NCBI GenBank assembly: GCA_947623455.1 | Contig: OX392532.1 | Span: forward strand, 29,734,792-29,798,791 | Origin: Mimachlamys varia | Taxonomy: Eukaryota > Mollusca > Bivalvia > Pectinida > Pectinidae | Direction of reading: 5' to 3' | Length of the DNA: 64,000 nucleotides | In this document: in pieces, positions 42,101 through 52,500 of the stretch | Position numbering within the stretch: position 1 is the first letter of the stretch | Layout: each line of letters starts with the position of its first letter | Notes under the pieces: model-generated | Seen by the model: only the letters and a program-made list of their open reading frames with translations | Told to the model about the DNA's origin: nothing | Database searches by the model: none | Translations under genes and position numbers: made by a program

Positions 42101-45100
42101 GCGCAAATGTACCCGAAGTCTTACTGAGTGCATGCAAGCAAGCATGTTGGTATACACTATGTACCTCATCATGATCAAATTTGTCTTTTGTGTTGTGATG
42201 GTGTTGGTGACAAGTATTATTATTTATTTTTTTGTAATTATGAATCAATATGCCAAATTCGAAAATCATTCAATCCATTGTACATATTGTACATATCCAA
42301 ATATGGCAAAAATGAAAGGTTTAGTCTAAGTAGGTCTGTTGAAAAACTTGAAAAAATCCTAAAGATGAAGAGTTAAGATGTGAAAAAAATTGTGATATTG
42401 TTGTGTTCCACTATGTGTAAAACTTGTTATGTATATGTGACCTTGTGTAACACAAATGTGTGTGTCCGAGTGAACAACAAAATCTGAAATCTGGCTTGAA
42501 CAAAACACCGAGATTACTTACAGAGAAACAAATTGAATTTATGTCTTAAAGATGAACATACGGTTAACTCGAATAACCTCAATAGCATTTAGGTCGGTAT
42601 CTCATAGGTCAAGGTTAAGAGCAAGGAGGTTCAATGCTTAATGCTTGACTTCCGATTTAAACTTTACAAATGTGTGTGTATCAGGACTACTCTCATTTTC
42701 CTTTCCCAAAGTGAAGGTCATCGGGTCAAAGGTCAAATTCTTTTGTTTACTCAATGTATTTTAAAACTTTATGGGAGTTTGTATAGGACTTGTCATGTCA
42801 TGTGTTCATGAAATGCAGGTCCGTGCATTGAAGGTCAAGGACTCTAGAGGTCCAAGGTAAAATCAATGTACAAAAATTGTATATTTCTGGACCCATATGT
42901 CATTGGTGTAATATAATGACGAAAGCCGCCTCTATGATATGAGATGGGGTAAAGGGGAATGGGTATATGCTTATCAGGTAATGAACATTGTAGCTTGTTT
43001 TAGTTGCTGCATCATTATGGTTAAAATTCAGTTTGTGGTTGAATTTGACTTTAAAATCAAATAGATTAGTCTTGTACAATGAACATGTAAATGTCTCTAT
43101 ACATGTACAATGCTACAAGTACCTGTTTTCTGTCTGTTTCCAGGATATTGCTCGGGCTGAAGCTTTTGTAAGAGATTTCTTCATCGTTCAGCTTATCGCC
43201 GAGGATATCAACGAGATCTGGGACATCGTAAACCCTATGGGTCTGCTAACAAAAATACTTAATAAGATGGGCATGTCGCCGCCAGAACCAAGGTATACAA
43301 TTATACAGGTTTATGTATAGCCTGTCTGCTGAATAGCATTTCTTTCTTGTAAAGTTCTACTTTCAGAAATGATATTACTATGATAATATGTAACTTTCCA
43401 CTTAAGGGTCCAAGGCAAGGGAAGAGAATTATTTCTCACACATTTGAATAATATAAGCTACACATTTTCTCTTAACCTGGACAGGGATATCCACAATTTT
43501 TACCGGATTGAGATTTTCTGGTCTCACCCTAGGGTAGAGACAAGTTACGCGTTATCAACAATTGTATGACGTCATAGCAACCATACCTTGACGTAACGTC
43601 AACAATTCAATCACATCACATCAACATTGTATTGCATTGATGTAATGCCATTATTTGATATATAACAGAGTAACAAGGTAAGAGAAAAATAATCATTCAC
43701 CCCCTTGAGGGCGAGACGGGAAAATCTCAACCCGAGGGATGAGGTTCTTAAGTTGCCAAACACGAGGCTTGCCAAGATTTTGGCAGCTTAAGAATCTTAC
43801 CTGTTTGGTAGAGATTCCTTTAATCCCAAACGGGTATTCCACATGGGAAAATTCCAATTCCAATGTTGGATTATAGTTCGTAATGAAAATTCAGAGGTGA
43901 ATGATTTAATCAGATCAAAAGTACCTTTGTGGAATAGAGTTAAATAAAGTTTTTATAATTCAGTATTTTGAAATTACACAATTTTTATTGCAGGCTTATA
44001 TGGAAGTCGGGTGCATCTACTGTTATGTCCGTGTACCACGTGGGGCTGTATAGCGACAGGAAACTCATAGGACGAGGTATGGTGAAACAACATTAGTTAT
44101 AGAAATAAACCATATATAGGTCTTAAAAATATTTATTCAAATATCTCTAGTGCCAAAAAGACATAACCACAATACAATGTAATTGTACAACTAGTCATCT
44201 GGTACATCAAAGAGTTTGCGAAGAAACCTTTTTTGTTCAGATACATGTATACATTGTATATATTAATGTTCATACTACATGTATATACATATTTAAAAAA
44301 AGTAAAATATGTCCAGCAAAGGATCATGCCACATGAAATAACATGTGTATGCCTAGTTGGTGTCAGTTTATCTAAAGTGCTGTAAACCCCACTGATCTAT
44401 ATAAAACAGTATACCACAGGTGTTTCTTGGAGTACAATCTTACTAGCAGATTTTCAAACATTCTTTATCTAACATAAGCAATTGAAGTTAAATTTAACCA
44501 GGAGCATCCATAACTTATGATAAGTGGCAAAAGGCAATTTTGTACAAACTTTGGGTTAAGCCCAAAAGAGGAGTTTCTGGTTTGTTTTCAAAATCTTTCT
44601 GTACCATGGAAGACATTTTACCATTATCATCCTTGGGCAAAAGGGGCTAGATTTAATTTATTGGAGAGATTGAGACCCATCTTGGTTCAGAGACACACAG
44701 CTCAAATGTGAAATTAGACCAATGAATTTTAAAACCTTTTTTTTTTACTACAGTATACTACTGGAGGGATTTGATCCAAATTTGGTTTGGGGTATTCTTT
44801 GACAAAGGGGACTGAATTTTGTAATCAACACTCTTAAAGCTTTTTTTGTTCAATTTACAAGAGATTTTATATAAAAGAAGAATTTTTTGTGGTTTCCTTT
44901 TTATCCAGGTGAGCAATAAAGGTCCTCTGGGCCTCTTGTTAATTACTTAAAATTAATTTCATGTACTGGTATTAGATATTTTTCAAAGGAAGATGATCTG
45001 AAGCCTATTTTTGTCCAAAGTAATGAATGATTTATATTCACACTAAACTTATGCAAACACATCATATCTTGTAGCTCCAGGAGAAACCATTTCCATAGCA

Positions 45101-45250
45101 GAAGATATGGCGGCACGAGATGCCTTGAAAAGATTTATGAACACTCAGGACCACAGGGCACCATTAAAATTTGGTGAAGCAGCAGAAAATCTACAAATAG
45201 ACTATGATAGGAAAAACACTAGCATTAGTAATTTATCATCTGGATCCTGA
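33117..45250 (+). CDS. MRPL44: MRPL44 homologue (mitochondrial large ribosomal subunit protein mL44), 10 coding exons
   Basis: Exons are 33117-33198, 36397-36517, 37309-37395, 37907-38016, 39591-39666, 40537-40621, 41591-41662, 43144-43292, 43994-44076 and 45075-45250. The phases close and give 1041 nt, 346 residues; human is 332. Exon 1 encodes a basic N-terminus (MAARMCMRLHLMRKSK) that fits a mitochondrial targeting peptide. NYDSEVYAFGKRL (from residue 69) matches human WDYHAEIQAFGHRL. The RNase III-like region runs through KAVIGAL, FVRDFFIVQL and IWDIVNPMGLL. The C-terminal dsRNA-binding-like domain contains RLIWKSGAS, VYHVGLYSDRKLIG and the APGETISIAE motif. mL44 is a structural protein of the 39S mitoribosome; the family is not expected to be a working nuclease. 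The exon 4 acidic stretch (DDDSDEDDN) is longer than in human. The exon 6 acceptor lies at the end of an 11-copy minisatellite that repeats it. Exon 1 is the least certain exon (short, chosen by phase and content). Confidence 0.94.
33809..34207. mobile_element. 399-bp inverted-end element in MRPL44 intron 1
   Basis: The ends are GGGTACATTCGCG and the inverse GCGAATGTACCC. A second copy in the opposite orientation lies in MRPL44 intron 7 (41722-42114). No clear target-site duplication was seen. Confidence 0.75.
34276..34298 (+). repeat. Poly-G tract in MRPL44 intron 1
   Basis: An almost pure run of more than 20 G residues. Similar runs occur at 48410-48423, 50190-50208 and 53350-53362. These may form G-quadruplexes and are prone to length errors in assembly. 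Confidence 0.8.
36648..37046. mobile_element. Inverted-end repeat element in MRPL44 intron 2
   Basis: The ends are diverged forms of TCCTCGATATCCAGGGGTTA. Two closer relatives lie at 60776-61158 and 61851-62189. The interior shares 'gaaccagtcttgtctcatca' with them. Confidence 0.65.
38083..38436 (-). mobile_element. tRNA-derived SINE, family B, copy 2
   Basis: It shares the body and head with 20635-20967 in the same orientation. On the minus strand it reads TGGTCTAGTGGTAGGATG and then GAGTTTGAGTCCC. It lies in MRPL44 intron 4. Confidence 0.75.
38872..39335. mobile_element. Mariner-like MITE, TA-flanked, 460 bp, second copy
   Basis: The element 38874-39333 has CAGTGTACCC and GGGTACACTG ends and TA on both sides, and is clearly related to 9425-9895. 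It lies in MRPL44 intron 4. Confidence 0.85.
39837..40560 (+). repeat. 67-bp minisatellite carrying the MRPL44 exon 6 acceptor and exon start, 11 copies
   Basis: GTGTTGACCGTATTAAT starts at 39837, 39904, 39971, 40036, 40102, 40169, 40235, 40302, 40367, 40434 and 40501, giving spacings of 65-67 bp. Each unit has the intron end TTGGTTTCCAG and the first 30 nt of exon 6 (coding AVHDYLMSD). Only the last copy runs on into the rest of the exon. The 65-bp units lack a CA in GTCCATGAC and the 66-bp units lack one T of the tract. Splicing to any of the ten upstream acceptors would read into an in-frame TGA 12 codons later. Confidence 0.95.
41722..42114. mobile_element. 393-bp inverted-end element in MRPL44 intron 7, opposite orientation
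   Basis: It is the inverse of the element at 33809-34207, beginning GGGTACATTCGCGCTAC and ending GCGCAAATGTACCC. It starts only about 60 bp after exon 7. Confidence 0.75.
44490..44941 (-). mobile_element. Helitron-like element fragment in MRPL44 intron 9
   Basis: Read on the minus strand it starts AACAAGAGGCCCAGAGGACC, the same head as the element at 30128. The rest is a degraded body without the inner repeats. Confidence 0.5.
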
Positions 45251-45830
45251 AGTTAGATAATTATATAGATAAATTAATGAAAGACTGGACTTGTGAAACT
45301 GACATATTTCTGGAGTTAAGCCAAGCCACATGTATGTATGGCTGTGATTGTTGCATGGACGAACAACGTGATACTGAAAGAGGTGCATGTGATTCGACAG
45401 ACTTGGATTAAAAAGCTTGTTCTCTTGCGTGTCAGGAAGGTATTTCTGAAGAATGTCCTCTCCATAGAGCATCACCTTAAACTTCGCAGTTTAAAACCCA
45501 AAGTCCTGTTGACACTGGATACAGGACAGAGTTACCTCCCCTTGACTGACACAGGAGGCATTATGAGTATCGAGTTGAGTTTATCAGTGCTGGCATATTG
45601 AGCTAGCAACCGGCTGATTATTTGAAATGGTTGAGATTGATTAAAGATCTATTAAATCAAATATGTCTAGTCTTTGTATTTTGTTTTCTTGGGTCATCAA
45701 ATGTGAAGAGCCTTCGTTCTTGGAAAGGAGCTTTGGACAAATTTATAATTTCTTATACTTCCATTTTCCAATCTATATGCATGGTTTCATTGCATTATGT
45801 AAAAGATAATAAATATCCTGGATAAAAGCT
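45251..45830 (+). other. MRPL44 3' UTR with poly(A) signal
   Basis: The sequence after the TGA at 45248-45250 has no further exon. A canonical AATAAA lies at 45808-45813 and is the nearest convincing polyadenylation signal, which predicts a 3' UTR of about 580 nt. A cleavage site around 45825-45835 is inferred. Confidence 0.5.
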
Positions 45831-48800
45831 GAAATCCATGAAGATCTTTATTAAGTGATATAAATTAAAATCACTAAGGGCTATTCAGTAAATGAATCAT
45901 GTGGGGGATCAGAGGTGGGAGGCACCTGTATTAATATATCATGGATGCTAGATGGTAGGGTTTAAAGCAGACTATTCCTGATATTAAATCTTTTTCAATG
46001 TTCGATGGGTGGTGTGGGGTCTCTGAAAAGTGCCTCTCGACCCTCCCATATGATTAAATTCTGGAACAGCCCAAACTTCGGAGTTTGAATTCAGTAACAA
46101 CAACAAATTATATTCATCAAGTGATTTTATTTTATAACATCAATTCATTAAGTAAGTAGCAACTTGAAAACGGATTTCCTGACGAAGATGATAACATACT
46201 CACAACTGTTTTTCTGTTTTAACAATGAACATCATCTGCCTCATTTCTGACAGGATTACACCATAATCTTACTATTTACTACATTAATATTTTCATTATG
46301 CAGTAAAATTCATTAATGCCTTATTTCAAGTCAACAGGTCATTCTTACTCAACAATATTATAGGTACAGTCAAACTTGGCCAACTTAAACTCATATAAAT
46401 AGAAGACCCAGCGTAATTCAAAGTGTTTCGTCTGCCATTAGACTTACTTTGTACATTTGAACTCACAGAATAAAAAAGCTCAAATAAAAGTAATAAAGTT
46501 TTTTCCTCGGCCCAGCCGACTTTGATATATCGAAGTTCGACTGTACTTGAAGTTGAACATTTATCTCACATATCTGTGGATTTGGATACTGTTTAGATGT
46601 AACTTGTTTGTTGATCTTCCGTAATTGTGCAAAATTTCAAATGCAATGTACATAAACTACCTCTATATATAGGGATACCTGGACAACTTAAAACATTTAT
46701 CACTGAGAGTGTTTAAATGTAGCTACCATATTCAATGACTTGATTACCACTACAAATGGCAATGATGTTTGTTCAACGAAAGTGTCCATTCATATTTTTT
46801 TTTTAATGTTAAAATTTACTTTGCAAAATTTGATAAGCAATATTTTATGTACAGCAGTTCCTCCGAGGGCATCGTCTGTATTCTACGGCCCTGATGCGCA
46901 CACCACATTTTAAATTTAGAGACGCTCTCTGTGCATGAGCGTCAGGACTCCGGGCTAGGAATGCTGCCCCTGGGAGAACCCTCTAAATGAATATTTTTCT
47001 CACCAAAACATGTCAACGAAAACGGCAACTTTACATATGGACCTCACAACAAGCTACACTTACTTCAAAGTAACATCTCCACAGTAACACAGTCACTTGC
47101 TGGTAAATATAACATAAATTGTGGCCAGTCAGTTCCACTTCTCAGCTAAGTTTAATACATTATTATGTTACGAGTCAGCATTACCTTTACAAAAACTAAC
47201 AACCTCCTCTTTTATAATACACAATAAACATTCAAAATTGTTGAATTTGTAATTATTTAACAATTTTTCAAAGCCTTCAGCATGATAATTAATTTATTAT
47301 GCAAGGAGTTTCCTGGCCAAAAAACATTTTCAAGCACTTTTCAACTTTTCAAGTTGTCCACTCTATAAATTCAAGTACTTTTCAAGTCTGTGCAAACCAT
47401 GTAAGCAGGCTTTGAAAAAAATGGAATAAAGTGCAGTTTTGCATTTAACTAATTTTGTTATCCTCTCAGGAACAAAACCATGAAATTAATTTAAATTCTG
47501 AATATCTTCACAAAGTGTCAACGTTAAATGTACTTGAAAAAACCTCCAAGAAAAGAAATTAAGGAAGCTCTGATTTTGAAAAGTGTTACTAGATAATAAC
47601 ATAAACTAACAATAAAAATTCAGTAGATAAAAGAAGCACATACCAAGAAATAGTGGACAAAAAAACTGAGTAAATATAAGTTTTATTTGCATTTAATAAA
47701 TATTATTAATTCAAATCATTTCAGTCAAAAATTGCACATCATACATTTTACATTTAGTGATAAAATTACTCATGATAATAATAGTAGTCATACCTAAATA
47801 GGTCTAGTTTACTTCAGTGATTAATTCACCGATCTTAGAAATTAAAAACTCGGATATATATTTTTTTTTTTAGTTATGTTTAATTGAGTAAGATAATCTT
47901 GCTTCAATTTAAGTATTATTTTCTTTATTAATATTGCGGGCCGAAAAACCCCACTGTAACTAACTTGTTCACACGCCATTGCTTTTACCCAGCAGACCGG
48001 ACAATACGACTATCGGCATCGATGGAATCAACCAAAACATTTGAAGAAGAAGACCACTCTATTCTAACATATTGGCAAACAGTTAAAGGGACATAAAATG
48101 ATCATGATCACTGTATCAAACGAACAAATAATATATACTGTTTTCGCCGTAATTAGCGCCCATCTGGACGAAAAATGTCGTTTTTATGAAGTAAATAAAT
48201 ACACTGTATTGTGACCAGAATGGGTAGTACTCACAATGTGCGACATTATTGTTATCAATTTCGGACAATTTGTAAACACATTACTAATATTTGTGGTTTT
48301 TTCTTGTAGACATGAGCACAGTGAGGTTTACCGTATTGTTATATAGAATTATTTAGTTGTGGCACGTTAAGAAAGGTGCTTATATAATTCCAATACCCCC
48401 ATAAAAGAGGAGGGGGGGGGGGGCGCCCCAATTATGGCCAATATTGTACCAAGAAAATTTAGTTACCTTCGAACAATCGTTGAATAAAACCACAGTATCA
48501 TAAATAGTGTACTGATATTTGCTATCCATTGTTACTGGTGTTTTTGCCATTTGGTTAAATACACTAGGTAATAAAATTCAGTTGAGTAAGTTTAGTATAT
48601 TACACAATAAAACAAGATTTGTTCCATTCTAGGCTATTATATCACCACAGGGTCAAGTATATTATCTGAGATGCATGTGAGAATATAGACTGTATGCTAT
48701 TTACTTTGCCTTTTACAAAACCCCAAGTGTCAGGGCGCCCCTGTGCTTATTTTGTTCAGTCTCTTAATTTGTATTCAAAATCAACAGTTCATTTATTTTT

Positions 48801-49553
48801 TCATTTTAGATCGTTTTCACAGCTCAACATTTTAGGAACAAAATTAACAGAGACACAAGTAAAGCCTACAAGAAAGCTTTCTCATTTAACACATTATCTT
48901 GGCTTAAATTGAATATCAACAAGAAGTTACTGACTTTTTAATACTGATATAAAAATGATTTCACATTATATGGTAACACTACATGAAATTAAATATCTTT
49001 TTTTAAATTCAACACTGAAATTAAAACCGTTACCATATTTATGTTTAAATAAATCCATCATACTCATACAGCAGCATTTAAATGAAAAGAAAATTTATGG
49101 TAATTCCCCTCCCCGAGATATTGAGGTACAGATAAAATGTGTTCACATTAATTACATGTACACTTATAAATATTGATCAAGTTCTAATAACATTACTACT
49201 ATATATTAGGTGTTAACATGTCGTACAGAATTTCTTCCCAATAAATCAAGAATATCTATTTTACCATTTGTGGATAGTACAGACAAGAGTAGCACAAAAT
49301 GACACAACTTCTGACTAACTAGTCAAATCTAATAAATTAATCAGATGTAGGAAAATTAAACTGATGAAAAAATCACTTAAGTTCGAGAAAAAAACCACAA
49401 AAAAGATAAAAGTATAATCAAAAGAGTATTAAGGTGAGAAGTAAGGAAATTTTCATACTTCTTGCCAAAATATTGTTTTTGTAATGTTATAAAGAAACTT
49501 TAAAATGATATATATTTACTAGTATATGCATTTTCAATATCACAACTATAAAA
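45831..49553. other. Gap between MRPL44 and RABGEF1 (tail-to-tail)
   Basis: No exon-like frame can be supported. It contains a mariner-like MITE at 46365-46545 and a poly-G run at 48410-48423, and otherwise unique AT-rich sequence. The right part should include the RABGEF1 3' UTR; several AATAAA-type motifs on the minus strand are possible ends and I could not choose between them. Confidence 0.5.
46365..46545. mobile_element. Mariner-like MITE, 177 bp
   Basis: The element 46367-46543 has inverted ends CAGTCAAACTT and AAGTTCGACTG with TA on both sides. It is related to 14902-15076. Confidence 0.75.
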
Positions 49554-52500
49554 TCAACTTGGACACGTAGATTGTGGTTGTAGCATGTCCATAGCTTGAG
49601 TATTGTTTTCAGTAGTTGGTCCTTGATTGTCTGTCTGACTGTCCACCGTCTCCATTGGTTCTGTGGCGCTTGAATCCGAGTCTGATCCTTCCTTGACTGT
49701 GTTGGTGCACTGTAACGTGGAAACGGATGACACAGAGATTCGTTCGGGTAATAAAGGGGAGGGTAACTCTACACAGATATCGGCGTCCATGTCCACCTTG
49801 GTTTTGGCCGGTCGTATAACAAGTGGGGTTCTGTCTAACACATTTTTAATCTCCTGTTTAAAACTCTCTTTGAATTCCCGCATGTCTTGCTGGAGTTGAA
49901 GGGTGTCTGCCATGACTTTCTCCTGGCGTTGTTTCAACTCTGCCAGAGTTTTCAGGTTTTCGTACATCAGACGTAGTCCCTCACACATGTACTCGTTGCC
50001 GACTTGTGGCGGCACAGCCTCTCCGGACATATAGCGGTCAAACTGATCCTGAGTCAACGCTAGTGATTCAGCACCCAGGCTCTCGATAAACGCTACAGCA
50101 CAGCACTGGTGAAAAATAAAGAGGTATACTATAAGCTTGTATTTATTTGAAAATTGGACACAACAAGGTTTTGTTTTTTGGGGTTTTTTTGGGGGGGGGG
50201 GGGGGGGGTATATAAATAGTAACACAACGAGTGGTTGTTGGATATGGAATTTATTTCACTCGATTCGAGTGTATTATTTTCCTTCAAGTACAAAAGACAC
50301 AAGCTTTAGTGATTGCCTTTTGTAACTTTAAAAAAAAAATTAACATGAGTGAAATAAATTCCTAATCCAATAACCATGAGTTGTGTGACCAGTTTCCACT
50401 ACAACAATATTGTAATTGAAGGTCGACAGTGACAGTGTTGTTTTCTGGAGTGAACAGAGGACTATTTGTGCAAAAACACATCATCTTGTATATATATTCC
50501 CGCCAAGTTGTGACAATGTCAACAATCGATGGCGACATGAACAATCTGCAGGTTGCATTGAACCATGTGATTTCCGGTCAAAGTTCAACTTATCAACCAA
50601 GCACAATTGTCATGAAGGCATGTTTATCTTGGGACTATTCCAGGAAAAATCTTCCCAACTTAAGGACTCCAGGTCTTGTTATGGAGTAACACCCAAACTT
50701 TGCAAAGAAGTAAAAGTCAAGAACGTTTAAGAAACCCTGCCATAAAGCGGTTTATTCTGGAGTCCTGTAGTTGTTAGCAGACTGATGAATTTACGTACCA
50801 GGTTTGTGAAGTAGTACCCGGCCTCACCACTCATCAGACGACTGGGGTTGGCGAACCGAGTGATATACTGGATGTTGGAGTGTAGGAGAGGTGGGTTGGC
50901 CTTCAGAACCACGTAGATGAGAGCGGGTAGGAAGTCGTCAGCATTAGCTGGTCCCGACTTGGACTGTTTTATCACTTCAAATATACACTTACAGCAGTTC
51001 ACCACACACACTAGCTTGTCAGGGGGAGACTTCTTGGCATTCATGTCAATGATCTCTGTTAAAAACACAAAAGAAATGTTATCTATCAAAGACATGTAGT
51101 TAAATAGTTTTCTTCTTATTGCAGGTGACACAAAAAGGGGCAGGCCCTTATTCCGACCAATTAATTAGAGACAAACTGACCTAAAATTATCAGTAAGCCA
51201 TGGGCCACAATACTCAATAGTACATGCGATTACCCAGTATTTAACATAACATACGCTATGAAAATGAGAAGTTATATATATTGTTTTATTGTCCGTATTT
51301 TAGGGCATGTCCAATCGGAGGGAAGGAGCACTCTTAGGGACATGTGCTCTTATTGGGTTAAGTATCAGGGTTTGCATTGAAGCCGTCCTTATACATTTCT
51401 CAAGCACAGAAACCGAAAATGACCCCACTTATTTTCTGGCTTACCATTTAAATTATGCAGAAGGACCCCATTTATTTAGGAAAGGATCCCATTTTTAAAA
51501 TACCCAGAGCGAACCCAGGAGTATGGTATATGTCTTACCTGTGATAGCTTTGTCCACCAGCTGTCTGACCGCTGTGTCATGGTCGTTGATCATGGTGTCG
51601 AGTTGTTGGGCAGTGATCCAGTGTAGGCTGCGGATCCTGTCCTGTATCTGTAGATCTTTCTGTTCGTCCTCCGTGTCGGGTGTGGAGAACACACATGCAT
51701 ACAATCGCACCATAACATACCTCTCTGTGAAGTCCATAAGTTTCTCCATAGTCTCGCTGCTGTGCCCTGTTAAAGAAAATTTAGTTTCAAATTGAAAAAA
51801 AACGATATATTATTAAAGCTATTTAGGTCCCACAATTATTTCATCTGTGTAGAATTTTCAATTTATTATGAAAACGTGTTTTCAATTTAATACTCAGATT
51901 TACACTGATCCTTGTATATAAGATTGTTGTAGACACGCTTGCCCAGGGTCTGACCTAGATTGATACTGACCCTTGTATATATGGGATTGTTGTAGACATG
52001 CTGGTCCAGTGATGACCTAGATATATACAGACCCTTGTATATGGGATTGTTGTGGACAGGCTCCCCCAGGGTCTGACCTAGATATAAACTGACCCTTGTA
52101 TATGGGATTTATGTGGACATGCTCCCCAGTGTCTGACCTAGATATATACTGACCCTTGTATATGGGATTGTTGTGGACATGCTCCCCCAGGGTCTGACCT
52201 AGACTTATATTAACCCGTGTATATGGGATTTATGTGGACAAGCCCCCCCCAGGTCTGACCTAGATATATACTGACGCTTGTATATGGGATTGTTGTGGAC
52301 ACGCTACCCTAGTCCTGACCTAGATTGACACTAACCCTTGTATATAGGATTATTGTTGACACGCTCGCCCAGTGATGACCTAGACTTATACTTACCCTTG
52401 TATATGGGATTGTTGTTGACACGCTCGCCCAGGGTCTGATAGAAGTCCTGTACAAACTCGGCCAGTTCATCCACCGGAGTGTCCGACATGTTCTGTACTC

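Noticed and set aside
49663..50325. Plus-strand open frames opposite RABGEF1 exon 6
   Set aside because: They are antisense shadows of the GC-richer RABGEF1 coding exon.
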